This document shows positions 18,832-28,336 of a stretch of 64,000 bases of DNA, one piece after another. The stretch is from the NCBI GenBank assembly GCA_944388865.1, contig CALXKM010000028.1, positions 1 to 64,000 of the forward strand, given 5' to 3'. The notes below the pieces were generated by a model, which was not told the DNA's origin, did not search any database, and saw nothing but the letters and a program-made list of their open reading frames with translations. The position numbers were made by a program, and so were the translations under genes. Each line of letters begins with the position of its first letter. Within the stretch, counting starts at the first letter, position 1. The stretch comes from an uncultured Duodenibacillus sp. GTDB lineage: Bacteria > Pseudomonadota > Gammaproteobacteria > Burkholderiales > Burkholderiaceae_F.

Positions 18832-19620
18832 ATGAAGTACATAACCGGAGTGCAGGCGTTAAACCTTCCTTGCAGTTTGAGTACTTCCGGGGATTGGCAT
18901 CGGACCGCAATTAAGTGGGATCAGCTGAAATTTCGAGAGTCCTGCGAAAGCGCCTTTGGGGAATACGGAATTGAGATCTGCAGTTGTGTTCCCTTCCATC
19001 CAGGACCCCATTATGTTGCCAATCATTTGCGCGCCTGCCTTGATCTTATTGAGGCCGGCAATTTCAGCCTTGCCCAGGGCATGCGCAATGACTTTCTCTG
19101 CAACAGCACCTTGGATCAAGATGTTTTCGAACATGTTTTTCTCTTAAAAGATTCCGAACGATGGGAAGACATAGTTCGCTTCATGGGCATGGAGTACGAC
19201 ACAAGCTGGCTGAAATTCTTGGCAGAAAAAGGTCTTCCCGTGTCGCTCCTGCTGCCGCACAAGCAATATAGTCCGAAGCGGGGGACTCAAAAGCAAGAAA
19301 GTCTTTCTGCATTAACAGCAGCTTGGTCTGTCCATAAGCGCATTGATGATTTAGAACGATTAATGAATTTCACGCTCGGGCATTTTGATGAATTGACCGG
19401 CAGTGAGAGAGACGTGGTTGTCTGTTCGCTTGCATATGTCAAACTTCCATATATTCAGTACGCTTTTGAGGTTGAGGCTGTGCCGCCAGAAAAGCGCTCC
19501 GAAATTTTCAGTGGTCTGTTGGGTTTGTGCAGAAAGCTCGGGTTGCGTATGGATACTGGAAGCGATCGACTTGACGGCACAGGATTGAGCGAAATTGATC
19601 ACGAAGACGCTGCAGAATAA
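18832..19620 (+). CDS. Unknown 262-residue protein, second of a two-gene pair
   Basis: Soluble, helical protein starting MKYITGVQALNLPCSL, a beginning I associate with an uncharacterised family seen in scattered gut bacteria, though I cannot name it. It has a His/Cys-containing stretch (ICSCVPFHPGPHYVANHLRA, about 50-69), then Asp/Glu-rich helices and a DUF-like helical C-terminus. It is coupled to the 139-residue protein (3-base gap). No nuclease or kinase motif is visible. Confidence 0.65.
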   Translation: MKYITGVQALNLPCSLSTSGDWHRTAIKWDQLKFRESCESAFGEYGIEICSCVPFHPGPHYVANHLRACLDLIEAGNFSLAQGMRNDFLCNSTLDQDVFEHVFLLKDSERWEDIVRFMGMEYDTSWLKFLAEKGLPVSLLLPHKQYSPKRGTQKQESLSALTAAWSVHKRIDDLERLMNFTLGHFDELTGSERDVVVCSLAYVKLPYIQYAFEVEAVPPEKRSEIFSGLLGLCRKLGLRMDTGSDRLDGTGLSEIDHEDAAE

Positions 19621-19669
19621 GTTTGGGCGCGTTACTTTCAGCGCGCCTCATATTCATGAGGCTGAAACA

Positions 19670-19858
19670 ATGGACGGCGGTGACGTTGCGACTTGGTTTT
19701 TATGTATGACGGGGACTGTTTCCAGTTTCTTTTTTGGGGCCATAAACCTCGGATACTGGCAGCCCTATCAAAGCGCAGGCCGAGTGCTTTTATTCATATT
19801 TGGCATATCGGCCACTATTGCCGCATTTATCACTTGGATAGCTTCATTCTTTTATTAA
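19670..19858 (+). CDS. Possible small two-helix membrane protein
   Basis: 62 residues from ATG 19670, with GAGG 8 bases upstream. Two hydrophobic segments (about 10-27 and 35-58) are joined by a short loop with GYWQPYQSAG. It follows the unknown pair after 49 bases and could be part of it. A small frame with little other support. Confidence 0.4.
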   Translation: MDGGDVATWFLCMTGTVSSFFFGAINLGYWQPYQSAGRVLLFIFGISATIAAFITWIASFFY

Positions 19859-20315
19859 CGTTTTTCGAGGCTGATTGTTAAGCTGGAAAAGATATTTTTT
19901 GGGTTTGCGCTTTAGCGTTTTCGTGGCATCAAATTACGCAAAGGATGACATCACGGAAGCAGTAGACGAGCGCCTGTGGCATAATCTCCCACGAGGAAAT
20001 TAGATGCGTGTACATCATAAACTCCCTCAAAAAATGACGAAGCTCAGTGTTGGCGCACTGGGCTTTTGTCATTTTTTAACCTTTCGAATCACTTCAACGA
20101 AGATCATCTCCATGGCCTGAAATTCGGCTTTCGACGAAACATTTTGCTTTGCAAAGACGTAGAAGCTTCGGGGCGAAGTTTTCTTTCAGGCAAGGGCATT
20201 GCCCGCTAATTTCCAATGTGGTCGCGTGATTTTGCAGCTCTTGGCAAATCAAGCAATGCTTTTCGACAGGCCGCAGAATAATCTCTCAAGCAAAAATTGC
20301 ACTGATGAATTTTTT
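19859..20315. other. Intergenic stretch before the helicase operon's 3' end
   Basis: 457 bases between the small membrane protein and the convergent helicase gene. It holds a strong terminator-like palindrome (20029-20077). A 38-codon frame from ATG 20004, preceded by GAGG, runs through that hairpin and is not convincing. No other gene is seen. Confidence 0.5.
20029..20077. terminator. Bidirectional Rho-independent terminator
   Basis: The arms AAAAAATGAC (20029-20038) and GTCATTTTTT (20068-20077) pair perfectly and enclose a GC-rich inner stem (GCTCAGTG with CACTGGGC). A-tract and T-tract lie on opposite sides, so it can end transcription from both directions, fitting its place between convergent genes. 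Confidence 0.75.
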
Positions 20316-23300
20316 TTATCCTGACCGTCCTGAATCTTGAGGTCGCTTGACGACGTCAAGCTTTGCGGCATCTTCTTCCGTCACGGCAAGCTCCATGTCG
20401 AAAAGTCCGTAAATGAGGTTTCCGATCAACGCCCGGCGCTTTTCCGAATGCTCTTTGAAGGACCAGTCTTCGGCAGGTTCGGCTTCGTCTTCTGAAGCCT
20501 CTTCGGCGACAAATTCGTTGCGGCCGAATGCAAGCTCCTGAAGCTCGGCGCGTTCGAGCATGACGCGGTACTGGTATTCGTCATAGCTTGTGGAAAGAAA
20601 CGGCACATAAACTTCAACTGGAAGCTTTCTGGCGGCTGCAAGCGAGCCGCGGCGATCAACGCGGCCGATGCGCTGCTCAAGAAGAGCAGGGTTCCAGTTG
20701 AGGTCATGCAGCACGATTTCGCGGCAATAGCCGTGCAAATTGACGCCTTCTTGACTCACGGGCGAGCAGATGAGGCAAAACGGAAGAGCAGGCGAAGAAA
20801 ATCCTTGGAGAATGGCTTCTCGCCGATCTTGGTGGTTGCCGGTGATCAGTTCAATCGATTTCATCGGCTGATGATTTTCGCTGTCGAGTTCCTGCTCTTT
20901 TGTATTTTTTGGCTCCAGAAGTTCCTCTGCAGCTTCGGCTACGTTTTGAATGCCGATTTCCTCCAATGCGAGCGCAGCTTGCGAAACAACAAGCAAAATG
21001 CGCGCATCGAAGTTTTCTTGGGTTGGGTTTTTGAGCTCCCAAAGAGCATCGGGAAAAAGCGAGCTGAAGATTTCTCGCGATAGCTCTTCAAGGATGCTTT
21101 CTAAATCTTTCGTTTTGTCTCTGCCGTCGGCAAGCGTTTCAAAGCGGCTCGCAATGCCTGCGTTTGACCAGTCATGTTCGGCAAAGAAAGCATCAATGCG
21201 CGTACGCAAGACGTTCGCGATTTCTGTGACTGTTTTGATACGCTCGCAGAAAACCAGTGTTTTTTCACCCTGCTCAAGCAGGTTTCTGAGAATGATCCTA
21301 ACCGTCACGTCAACCTTGGGGTGCACGAGCGAGGATTCTGTCAACTTGCGCATCTGCTGCAGAAGATCGGCATATAGACCAGCTTGCTCGAGCACTTTTG
21401 ACCCAATGGCGCTTCCTAGGAAAGCGCTGTAGCTCGAAGGCAGGCCGAGCATGAGTTTGGGCCGCAAGGCTGCATCAGCATTCGAGCCGAAACTCGAGAT
21501 GCGCATGCAGATGAAGTTGAAAAGCGAAGCGCGATTCGAAATTCCCTCAGTCAGGTAAAAGTGCTGGTGTAGAGGCACCGGTGACCCAGCTAGGACTCTT
21601 TCCACATCTTTTCCGCAGTAATAAACGCGTTGTTTCTGAGCGAGGTGCTTCATCATGATTTCACTCAGAGACGAGCGCATCTCTTTTTCCAGATACGCAT
21701 GAAAATCAATGACGGCGTTTGCCAATGTTCGAATTTCCGCCGAATCTTCATCAGTTTGGGCAAGATGTCTCCAGCATTGAAGCTTTGATTCAGACGGTGT
21801 GGATTCTCCAATTGACTGCGCCAGATGTTCGATTCGTTCACATCCTCGAGCCGGCAGGTTGTCCCAGGCGGCATTGATGCAGTTGCGCCGCTGCGCAGCC
21901 TCTTGAAGCACGCAGCCGGAGAAAGCTCCTGAATTGAGAAAGAGCTTTTCGAAAGGACTATTTGTCGGCCATTGGGCCTCGGGATAGACGGCATTGACTA
22001 TTTTTTTGAGGTCCTCAGCCTCCAGCTGAAGCGGAGTTGCCGTCAGCAGAAGCATGTGGGAGGCGAGTTTTGCCCAATCTTTTGAAAATTCCGCAGCGCC
22101 TTTCTTCTCGTTTCGCCAGTTGTGGGCTTCGTCGATGACTGCAAGAGCAAATGGCTTGCCTTTGGGTTTGAAATTGCTAAGTCTGCAATCGTCATTGTGC
22201 GTTTGCTTCAGATCGTTTGCGTACATGACGAAGACATGGTGCAGAAGCTTTTCACGAGACCAAAAGCAGGGAGCGCTTGTTTTCTCTTTTGTTTGCTTGA
22301 AGCGGCAAAGATCTCTGCATAGTTCCAGAAATCGCATGGGCGCCTCGAAACGAACTCTCGCATTTCGAGGAACGCGCTTGGGCGAGCAATTGACGAAAAG
22401 AGCCCGAACGGTATCGTCGAGGAATTCTTCAAGACTCTTATTTTTTGGTCGACTGCCGCTTTGCGGCAGCGTCCAAGGCGAGTGCAGCGTTGAAAGAAAA
22501 TTCGCGTCGGGCAAGTGGTTCTGCACGACAGCCGCATGGTAGCGGCGTACGCCGTCCATTAATTTGCGGCAATCGTTCTCTCCAAAGAGCTTCTGAAGAT
22601 ATTTGTCCTTTTTTCTGTTTTTGATTGACTCGATGAGACCTTTCAAGTAGCTGATGAGCGGTGAAGACAGGCCAGTGAGGGATTTTTTAGATAGTCCATT
22701 AAGGTAGAGCCAGGCCATGCAGTCAAGAGCCGTCAAAGGGGATTCACTTTGATCAGTTTTGGGCTGCAGACGCATGAAGCGTCGCATCAACTTGTCAAGT
22801 CTGTCTTCTAAATTTTTGAATGCTTCAGCATTTTCTGTTGGAGCAAACTTGTCATCAGTCTTTTCTTCGGAATCAAGTTCAGCTAGGCGCGGCATAGCCT
22901 CCGCGGCGAGCCGCAGAAAATCATTTCCTGTTTGGCGGCGTTGTGCATCAAAAGTGCGCCTGTATTTGCAGGTTTCGATTACTACGTCGAGCTGACCGGC
23001 TTGGCTGGTTTCGCGTCCCATGCCGAGCTCGCTGGCTTTGCAGATTCTGCGTTCTATGTCGAGCTGAGCGGCAAGACTCTGGATGAAATTGTTCAGTCTT
23101 CCCATCCGCTTTCGCTTTAGGGCAGCTTCGATGCTCTTGGCGTCCGCGTGCAGTTCAAGCCAATTGCCGTATTTGTTGGCGGCTGCAAAACGCCGCAAAA
23201 AGCGCATGAAGCGCAAAATTTCGTTCTGTGAAAAGAACCGGTGAAAATTGTCGATTCTGAATTTGGAGTCTTCGCTGTTTGCAATGGCTTCAACACGCGC

Positions 23301-23852
23301 AATCCATTTGAGCATGGATTTGGCTGACTCGGAATTTTTGCGGGTTATGCCCGTTGCTTCAAAGTATTCCCGTAGACAAAATGCAAGAAAGCCAAGCGGT
23401 GCGTGCTCAATGGCTGACTTTACAAGCTTGCTCAGACTTTTTATCCGCGTAGTGTTTTCTTGAATGTCAGCAAGCCTTTGCTTGAGCGAGGTGCTGCTTG
23501 TGACAATCTCTATGCTTGTTTTCGAGGCGAATTGAGGTTCAAGACATTTTTTTCGGTAGTTGAGCAGCTCGTTGATCCAATTTGCCGCGAGCATGCGGGT
23601 TGGTGCGATGACAAGAGCATGAGAGTTCGGCTTTTGCAGCATGGCAAAAAGCACGATCATGGCAACGCGCGTTTTTCCAAGGCCGACGTCGTCGGCCAAA
23701 ATCTGGACGCGCCGCGAGTTGGACTTTGCTGAAGTAAAGCGCCTATGCAGTACCTTTGCTTCCAGTCGTTGCTGCGGGTAGATGGCTTTGAAGCGTTTGT
23801 CTTCAGGTTCAATCCGCCCGTATTCGTCAAATCCCTGCTGCTTTTTGACCAT
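20316..23852 (-). CDS. SNF2/RapA-type superfamily 2 helicase, third gene of a putative defence operon
   Basis: 1178 residues. The SF2 helicase motifs are present: Walker A DDVGLGKT (54-61), motif Ia VIAPTRMLAANW, Walker B DEAH (about 574-577), TATP (about 602), LVFCE at the second RecA lobe, and motif VI QRIGRVDRRG (about 1060). About 500 residues of helical sequence separate motifs I and II, which is unusual and probably an inserted domain. It is likely an ATP-driven DNA translocase, not a unidirectional housekeeping RapA. The ATG overlaps the PLD gene by 26 bases, so translation is coupled. Co-expression with a PLD nuclease suggests nucleic-acid recognition or remodelling feeding a nuclease. 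Confidence 0.9.
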   Translation of the reverse strand: MVKKQQGFDEYGRIEPEDKRFKAIYPQQRLEAKVLHRRFTSAKSNSRRVQILADDVGLGKTRVAMIVLFAMLQKPNSHALVIAPTRMLAANWINELLNYRKKCLEPQFASKTSIEIVTSSTSLKQRLADIQENTTRIKSLSKLVKSAIEHAPLGFLAFCLREYFEATGITRKNSESAKSMLKWIARVEAIANSEDSKFRIDNFHRFFSQNEILRFMRFLRRFAAANKYGNWLELHADAKSIEAALKRKRMGRLNNFIQSLAAQLDIERRICKASELGMGRETSQAGQLDVVIETCKYRRTFDAQRRQTGNDFLRLAAEAMPRLAELDSEEKTDDKFAPTENAEAFKNLEDRLDKLMRRFMRLQPKTDQSESPLTALDCMAWLYLNGLSKKSLTGLSSPLISYLKGLIESIKNRKKDKYLQKLFGENDCRKLMDGVRRYHAAVVQNHLPDANFLSTLHSPWTLPQSGSRPKNKSLEEFLDDTVRALFVNCSPKRVPRNARVRFEAPMRFLELCRDLCRFKQTKEKTSAPCFWSREKLLHHVFVMYANDLKQTHNDDCRLSNFKPKGKPFALAVIDEAHNWRNEKKGAAEFSKDWAKLASHMLLLTATPLQLEAEDLKKIVNAVYPEAQWPTNSPFEKLFLNSGAFSGCVLQEAAQRRNCINAAWDNLPARGCERIEHLAQSIGESTPSESKLQCWRHLAQTDEDSAEIRTLANAVIDFHAYLEKEMRSSLSEIMMKHLAQKQRVYYCGKDVERVLAGSPVPLHQHFYLTEGISNRASLFNFICMRISSFGSNADAALRPKLMLGLPSSYSAFLGSAIGSKVLEQAGLYADLLQQMRKLTESSLVHPKVDVTVRIILRNLLEQGEKTLVFCERIKTVTEIANVLRTRIDAFFAEHDWSNAGIASRFETLADGRDKTKDLESILEELSREIFSSLFPDALWELKNPTQENFDARILLVVSQAALALEEIGIQNVAEAAEELLEPKNTKEQELDSENHQPMKSIELITGNHQDRREAILQGFSSPALPFCLICSPVSQEGVNLHGYCREIVLHDLNWNPALLEQRIGRVDRRGSLAAARKLPVEVYVPFLSTSYDEYQYRVMLERAELQELAFGRNEFVAEEASEDEAEPAEDWSFKEHSEKRRALIGNLIYGLFDMELAVTEEDAAKLDVVKRPQDSGRSG

Positions 23853-25932
23853 GATGCGTCTTCACAAAAGTTTCGTATATAGAGGGAAGTTTGTCGCCGC
23901 GATGCGCTTTTTTATTGTCTTCGGCAGCACAAGAAAAGAATCTGCTCATGTCTGAAATCGCATTGGTCCAAGCTTCTTTGAGCGCTTTTGACTTCCAGCC
24001 CTGAGCTTGAAGCGCCTCAATCAGACGGTTGGCCAACATCAGAAGTTCACCGCTTTGAAATTGAGCTGCGGCCGCGTCCGATGCATCTTTAAAAATAAGC
24101 TCAGCGACGGTCCTGAAATAGGTTGGAAGGTCGCTGCGCCAGGCTGCAGCTCGAGGGCTTCCTGTTGGTTCAAAAAGTGCTCGCTCAAGCTCGTTGAGCG
24201 ACTCAATCCAACGCTGCATGCCGATGACGGCATTGTCCTCTCGACTCACAGAGCTTGCGGCTGCAGCGTCAGCTGTTCTTTTACGGCTTACGGCTTCTGT
24301 CGACTCAAATGTGCTTTCAGACTTGCGTTTCTTTTCATAAGCGCCTGTCGTCAAGATTGAAGCAAGAAACGAAAGCGAATTTTCAGGCGTGGTCGAAAAA
24401 CTCAGGTCTGCGGCAATGCAGAGCTCTGAAGAAATGTTGAAGGGAATCTGCGTCGTCAGATTTCCTTGTCGCAGCTCTACAGAGCGCCGATGCAGGAGTT
24501 CTTTGCGGATATCGTCAAGGCCAATCGTCTGGCTCACCCAGGCTTGCAGCTGGGCAGACCATTGAAGCTTGAGCGCAAGTTCGCCCCAATGGAACTCTCC
24601 GCCAGGTGCTTTCGGTTTGTCGTCATGCACTCGAACGAAAACAGCAAAGCGACCGTCTTTTATGCCTGAATCTGAAGGGTTCGGCTGCAGTTCGATGTCT
24701 TCAAGTTCGTCAGGAAAACCACAGTTTTCAGCATCCTCAGGATCTTCGGGCGCAAGGGCTTCGGTTGTCATTGGCGATGTCACCAGACGTATGCCTTCAT
24801 CGCCGAGACCAAAGAATTGTTTTGTCCAAAGCTCAGGGGTTGCGGCTGGCCATTTGGGCAGAATCATTGCAGCTCCAAGCTCAACGTTTTTGCCCAGCCA
24901 TGCATTTGCCGTGAAATTGGCGCTGCCGACGTATAGGAGCGCTTTGCCTGAGTGATCTCGCAGCAGCAACATCTTGGCGTGAAGGGGGCGCAGAACAGAA
25001 ATTTTTCTGTTGATGTCTCCGCCAAGTTCATGCGAAAGGTTCTCAAATTCCGTCTCATCAATCTTCTGCGAAATTTGCCATCGCCTCATGCGAATTTGCT
25101 CTGATCCAGGAAATGCGTTGCTGTTCCATTTGTCGTCGGCAATGTCGGAGAAAAGATTGACTTTTTCGATGTTGCGAAAGTTCTTAAGCATCAGCTCGAA
25201 GATCTTTTGACCGCGTCCCGCACCGTCAAAAAATGGCGATACGCAGACCATCTCCCGAAGATCCTTGAGCCCCGCTTGAGAAAGCAGATTTTTGAGGGCG
25301 TCAAATCCTGTTTGATCAGGATCGCTTCCCGAAAAGATGAGATGAACGGGAAATTCCGCAGAGGCAGCGGGGCCGCTTCCTGCTGTTTCTTCAAGCAGTC
25401 GATTGAGGCCGTTGAGATAATCCTTGAGCGCAGCGCTTTGAGACGCTCGGGGCACATAGTGTGTCAGCAGAATTTCACGCCATTGAAGAAAAACAGAACG
25501 CTGCGATGCATCCTTTTTGCAAAGTCGAAAGCGCAGCAGCGCTTCACGATTTCTAAAAAAGCCCGACGGCGTGAAGTTAAAGCTGCCGAGAATGAGTTCG
25601 GCCGATCCATCGCCTAAAAGGAAGGCGTAGGCCTTGGCGTGGTGGCAGCGAAAAGGACCACGCTTCCAAAAATGGATTTGAAAATTCCCGGGCAGCCTCT
25701 TGGCAGCCTGCGTTCTCGTTGGATCGTAGAACAGTACGCACGGAAATGCCCCGGACCAGCAAAGCATTGAAGTTCCGTCTTCGGTTCCGTCAAAGGCGGC
25801 TATGCCATTGTTTGCAAGCGTTTCGGCAAGCTGCGGATCAAATTCGTAAGTGAGAATGACGCTTTGCGTGATTTTTTGATCCAGTTCGCGCAGCAATTTG
25901 AGAAGCGAAGCGTAGTGAGGATTCTTTCTCAT
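23827..25932 (-). CDS. Phospholipase-D-family protein with two HxK motifs (probable nuclease)
   Basis: 701 residues. Two PLD catalytic motifs are visible: H98-A-K100 followed by GSFNFTPSG (116-124), and a second LHAKMLLL (about 316) followed by GSANFTANAWLG. Two motifs in one chain would form a single PLD active site. Residues about 430-600 are beta-rich and Ser-rich, then a helical C-terminus. In bacterial defence systems this fold is usually a DNA endonuclease (as in DISARM DrmC or NgoFVII-like enzymes). The ATG overlaps the upstream gene's stop (ATGA), and its end overlaps the helicase start. Confidence 0.88.
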   Translation of the reverse strand: MRKNPHYASLLKLLRELDQKITQSVILTYEFDPQLAETLANNGIAAFDGTEDGTSMLCWSGAFPCVLFYDPTRTQAAKRLPGNFQIHFWKRGPFRCHHAKAYAFLLGDGSAELILGSFNFTPSGFFRNREALLRFRLCKKDASQRSVFLQWREILLTHYVPRASQSAALKDYLNGLNRLLEETAGSGPAASAEFPVHLIFSGSDPDQTGFDALKNLLSQAGLKDLREMVCVSPFFDGAGRGQKIFELMLKNFRNIEKVNLFSDIADDKWNSNAFPGSEQIRMRRWQISQKIDETEFENLSHELGGDINRKISVLRPLHAKMLLLRDHSGKALLYVGSANFTANAWLGKNVELGAAMILPKWPAATPELWTKQFFGLGDEGIRLVTSPMTTEALAPEDPEDAENCGFPDELEDIELQPNPSDSGIKDGRFAVFVRVHDDKPKAPGGEFHWGELALKLQWSAQLQAWVSQTIGLDDIRKELLHRRSVELRQGNLTTQIPFNISSELCIAADLSFSTTPENSLSFLASILTTGAYEKKRKSESTFESTEAVSRKRTADAAAASSVSREDNAVIGMQRWIESLNELERALFEPTGSPRAAAWRSDLPTYFRTVAELIFKDASDAAAAQFQSGELLMLANRLIEALQAQGWKSKALKEAWTNAISDMSRFFSCAAEDNKKAHRGDKLPSIYETFVKTHHGQKAAGI

Positions 25933-27419
25933 TGCCCGACTCCCTCGTCAATTGCCCTGTCATGTTCGGCTGCGATGTAGGACGAATCTTGAGCTTGGGC
26001 ATCAAGCCGCATCCAGGCCGCAAATCGTTGCCAGTGCCAATCACGGATGGAATATTCTCGCCAAACCGGGTTGTTTTCAGGAATAGGATGCTCTGGGTCA
26101 CGATCCGAGGGGAGGCTGGGGTTATTGGCAAGCTGCTCGAGCATGCGTTCAATTCCGCCGGCAGCCGGCGGCCGTTCGTCGGTTAACAGAAGCTGGCTGC
26201 CGGAGTCCTTCACAATAAAGGCGCGAGACATTTTGACTTCTTGATGGCGGTTGAGCACGGCGTCAAGCAGCGACTGCGGCTTAGAGGGTGAAACGCCGGA
26301 AAATGCAGCCTTAATCTCAGAATTGCGGCAAGCGTTTAACCAGCTGACAAACTGAGAAGCAAGGGGATTGAGCCAGTTTGCCCATTGCTCGGCAAGCATA
26401 GGCGTCGTCACAGGCTTTACGGTTCTTGCCGCGTGAACCATTGCATCCAGAGTGAACCTTGCCGAACCTTCTATGTACTCCAGATCGCGGCAGTCGCGGG
26501 AGGTTAATGAGAGAGACTCTTTGAGGGAGTGTTGGGGGAGATCAGGGCATTGCGCTTCAACCCATCGGCGAAGGGCGTATCCCAGGTTGGGAGCATTCGG
26601 CGTGAAATTCTTTAATTCATCCGCAAAAGTGCGGCAAGACTCGGGCGACGCCAATTTCTTGCCAGTAAGCTTCCATATGGCAGGGAAAGTGCCTTTGGTG
26701 TTTTGCGATAACCACTGAGCCTGTTCATGCCAGAGGCTGAAGGTGGCGTAGATATTTTTCGACTTTCTCGGGAAGTACCCAGCCAGTTCAATAAGGTCGG
26801 ATTCTGAAAGGCCTATTTTGGGGTCAAGCCAGTTTTGAGCATGGCGCTTGATGATCTCGAGCTGCTTTTTGGATTTTTTAGGGAAAAGCACATCAAAAAA
26901 GCGGCTGCCTGCGGCTGTGAGCTTTGCGTCATCACCGTCTCGCTCAATGAGGTTCCAGTTAAGCAGAGCCGTCCAGTAATGAGGTGAAATGCCATAACTG
27001 AGATTGCGAAAGCAAGCTGTGCTTGATGGTTCTGTCAATCGAACTTTAGGACTTGTGCGGGATTCCCAGAAGTCCTCAAAGCGCCGCAAATTCAAAATGC
27101 CCTCAATCGCTGAAATGTCTCCGCCCTTGGCCGCGAGCTGCGCGCAGGCCCAAAGCAGTTCAAATGCGCGGTAGCGCCGATTTCGCGGCCAGTCGCTTCT
27201 TCGCAATTCGGGAATCTTTTCGACAAGGCCGATTAAGGTTAAGAGCAGTTCGGCATGTTCGCGCACCCCAGTGAGCACTGTGAACTGCGGAAAGCATTCG
27301 TGCTGCAGATTGCGGATAAAGAGCATGACGCCGAGCGCGTCTTGAACGGGGCGCTCTGTGCCGGAAGGAGACCAGGGAGTCGCAAAAAGAAAGTTTTCGT
27401 AACGAAAAGAAGCCGTCAT
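25929..27419 (-). CDS. Unknown protein, first gene of the helicase/PLD operon
   Basis: 496 residues from ATG 27419; a TTG two codons upstream is possible. I do not recognise it. It is soluble and mainly helical. A region around 150-190 (GISPHYWTALLNWNLIERDGDDAKLTAAGSRFF would fall here) reads like a winged helix, and the C-terminus carries two Trp-rich turns. It is the first of three overlapping genes with PLD nuclease and helicase, so it may be the sensor or DNA-recognition subunit. No enzymatic motif is seen. Confidence 0.8.
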   Translation of the reverse strand: MTASFRYENFLFATPWSPSGTERPVQDALGVMLFIRNLQHECFPQFTVLTGVREHAELLLTLIGLVEKIPELRRSDWPRNRRYRAFELLWACAQLAAKGGDISAIEGILNLRRFEDFWESRTSPKVRLTEPSSTACFRNLSYGISPHYWTALLNWNLIERDGDDAKLTAAGSRFFDVLFPKKSKKQLEIIKRHAQNWLDPKIGLSESDLIELAGYFPRKSKNIYATFSLWHEQAQWLSQNTKGTFPAIWKLTGKKLASPESCRTFADELKNFTPNAPNLGYALRRWVEAQCPDLPQHSLKESLSLTSRDCRDLEYIEGSARFTLDAMVHAARTVKPVTTPMLAEQWANWLNPLASQFVSWLNACRNSEIKAAFSGVSPSKPQSLLDAVLNRHQEVKMSRAFIVKDSGSQLLLTDERPPAAGGIERMLEQLANNPSLPSDRDPEHPIPENNPVWREYSIRDWHWQRFAAWMRLDAQAQDSSYIAAEHDRAIDEGVGQ

Positions 27420-27724
27420 CGTCAAGACTCAAAAAAGCTGCCGTCGTTTGAAGCGTTTGGTGTGCATTGAAAGTGCCAAGGATAACACTCGGATGCATGG
27501 GCTCGGCGGTAAAGCAGAAATTGCTTTTTCGGAAATTCGCGTGAAATAGGTTTTGCGCCGCCGTAGGCTGAAATTTTCAAAATCTCGTATTTTTGGCAAC
27601 ATGCTTTGTAAGCAGCCTATAGGTGTGGATTTTGCTGATTGCGATTAAAAAAACTGCAAATTTAGTCGCGACCAGGCGGGCGCACTCCGACCGGCGGGGT
27701 GAACGTGAGGTGTGGCGCTGCAAG
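27420..27724 (-). other. Upstream region of the helicase/PLD operon
   Basis: About 300 bases that must contain the operon's promoter. I see no consensus-quality -10/-35 pair and no other gene. A decayed RhuM fragment begins beyond it. Confidence 0.4.
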
Positions 27725-27898
27725 GGTGACCGTACTGGAGTCTTCTTGACGAACTACCGAGAAATCCTCGGTAGTTGCCGCCCCTTCCAATTCACCCTCA
27801 GCGTATATGTTCTTCGAGTGAAGACCAATATTGTCCGTTCCGCAGTCAAAAAGTTCTGCCATTCGCCGCTGCACGTACGTAGGACTGTCGAATCGGCA
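27725..27898 (-). pseudogene. Fragment of a RhuM-family protein
   Basis: Within a 92-codon minus-strand frame, the stretch QRRMAELFDCGTDNIGLH, then SKNIYAEGELEGAATTEDFS and VVRQE matches the N-terminal winged-helix of the RhuM (virulence-protein/Fic-partner) family. Sequence on both sides does not continue the family, so only about 58 codons remain. It lies 11 bases from the end of a transposase fragment, which indicates rearrangement. Confidence 0.6.
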
Positions 27899-27908
27899 CC
27901 GGGAGAGG

Positions 27909-28317
27909 TTATCGCGGGCCCCATTCCGGCAACGCCGCATAGAGATCCGGGAAACCCATTCTAAGCGCGATGTTGTGCTGCTTCTTTGTCATCTCAGACC
28001 ATCGTCTGCCGCCACGGCCGTCGAAGATCATGTAGATGTTCTCGAGATAGTTCTTCAATTCATTAAAGCTCATATCCCGCGCCAAAGGTTCGAGTGTCTT
28101 CAGTTTGCCTTTGCTGTCGGCTATAGTCACGGATTTTTTCATCAAGGCGTACAGACGGCTGAGAATCGTCATTGCTGCAAAGGAAATGATGAATCTGCCT
28201 TCGGTCGTATCTTCTCTGTGGGAGCGAACGGCCGACATGTCCGCCGTGTTCTAGCCCGCCTTGAATGTCTTTTCAATCAAAGCTAAGAGCGCCTGTGGTG
28301 AATTTTCGCGGCACGCC
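27909..28317 (-). pseudogene. C-terminal fragment of an IS1634-type (IS4-superfamily) transposase
   Basis: The frame ending at 27909 encodes NTADMSAVRSHREDTTEGRF, then ISFAAMTILSRLYALMK and, at the end, MGFPDLYAALPEWGPR. This is the characteristic C-terminus of IS1634-type transposases. Reading upstream, the match continues as IEKTFKAG and then meets an in-frame TAG (28252-28254) where Lys is expected. The N-terminal two-thirds is missing. Dead element, 0 intact termini recognised. Confidence 0.7.
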
Positions 28318-28336
28318 ATTGTGCCTCTTCTTATGA

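Noticed and set aside
20316..27419. Assignment to DISARM or Mokosh
   Set aside because: drmA, drmB and methylase genes are missing, and the helicase and PLD proteins are separate with an extra unknown protein. The match is only at domain level.
27752..27776. A 10-bp hairpin (AACTACCGAG / CTCGGTAGTT)
   Set aside because: It lies within the RhuM coding remnant, where the TTEDFSVV codons produce the symmetry, so I take it as coincidental.
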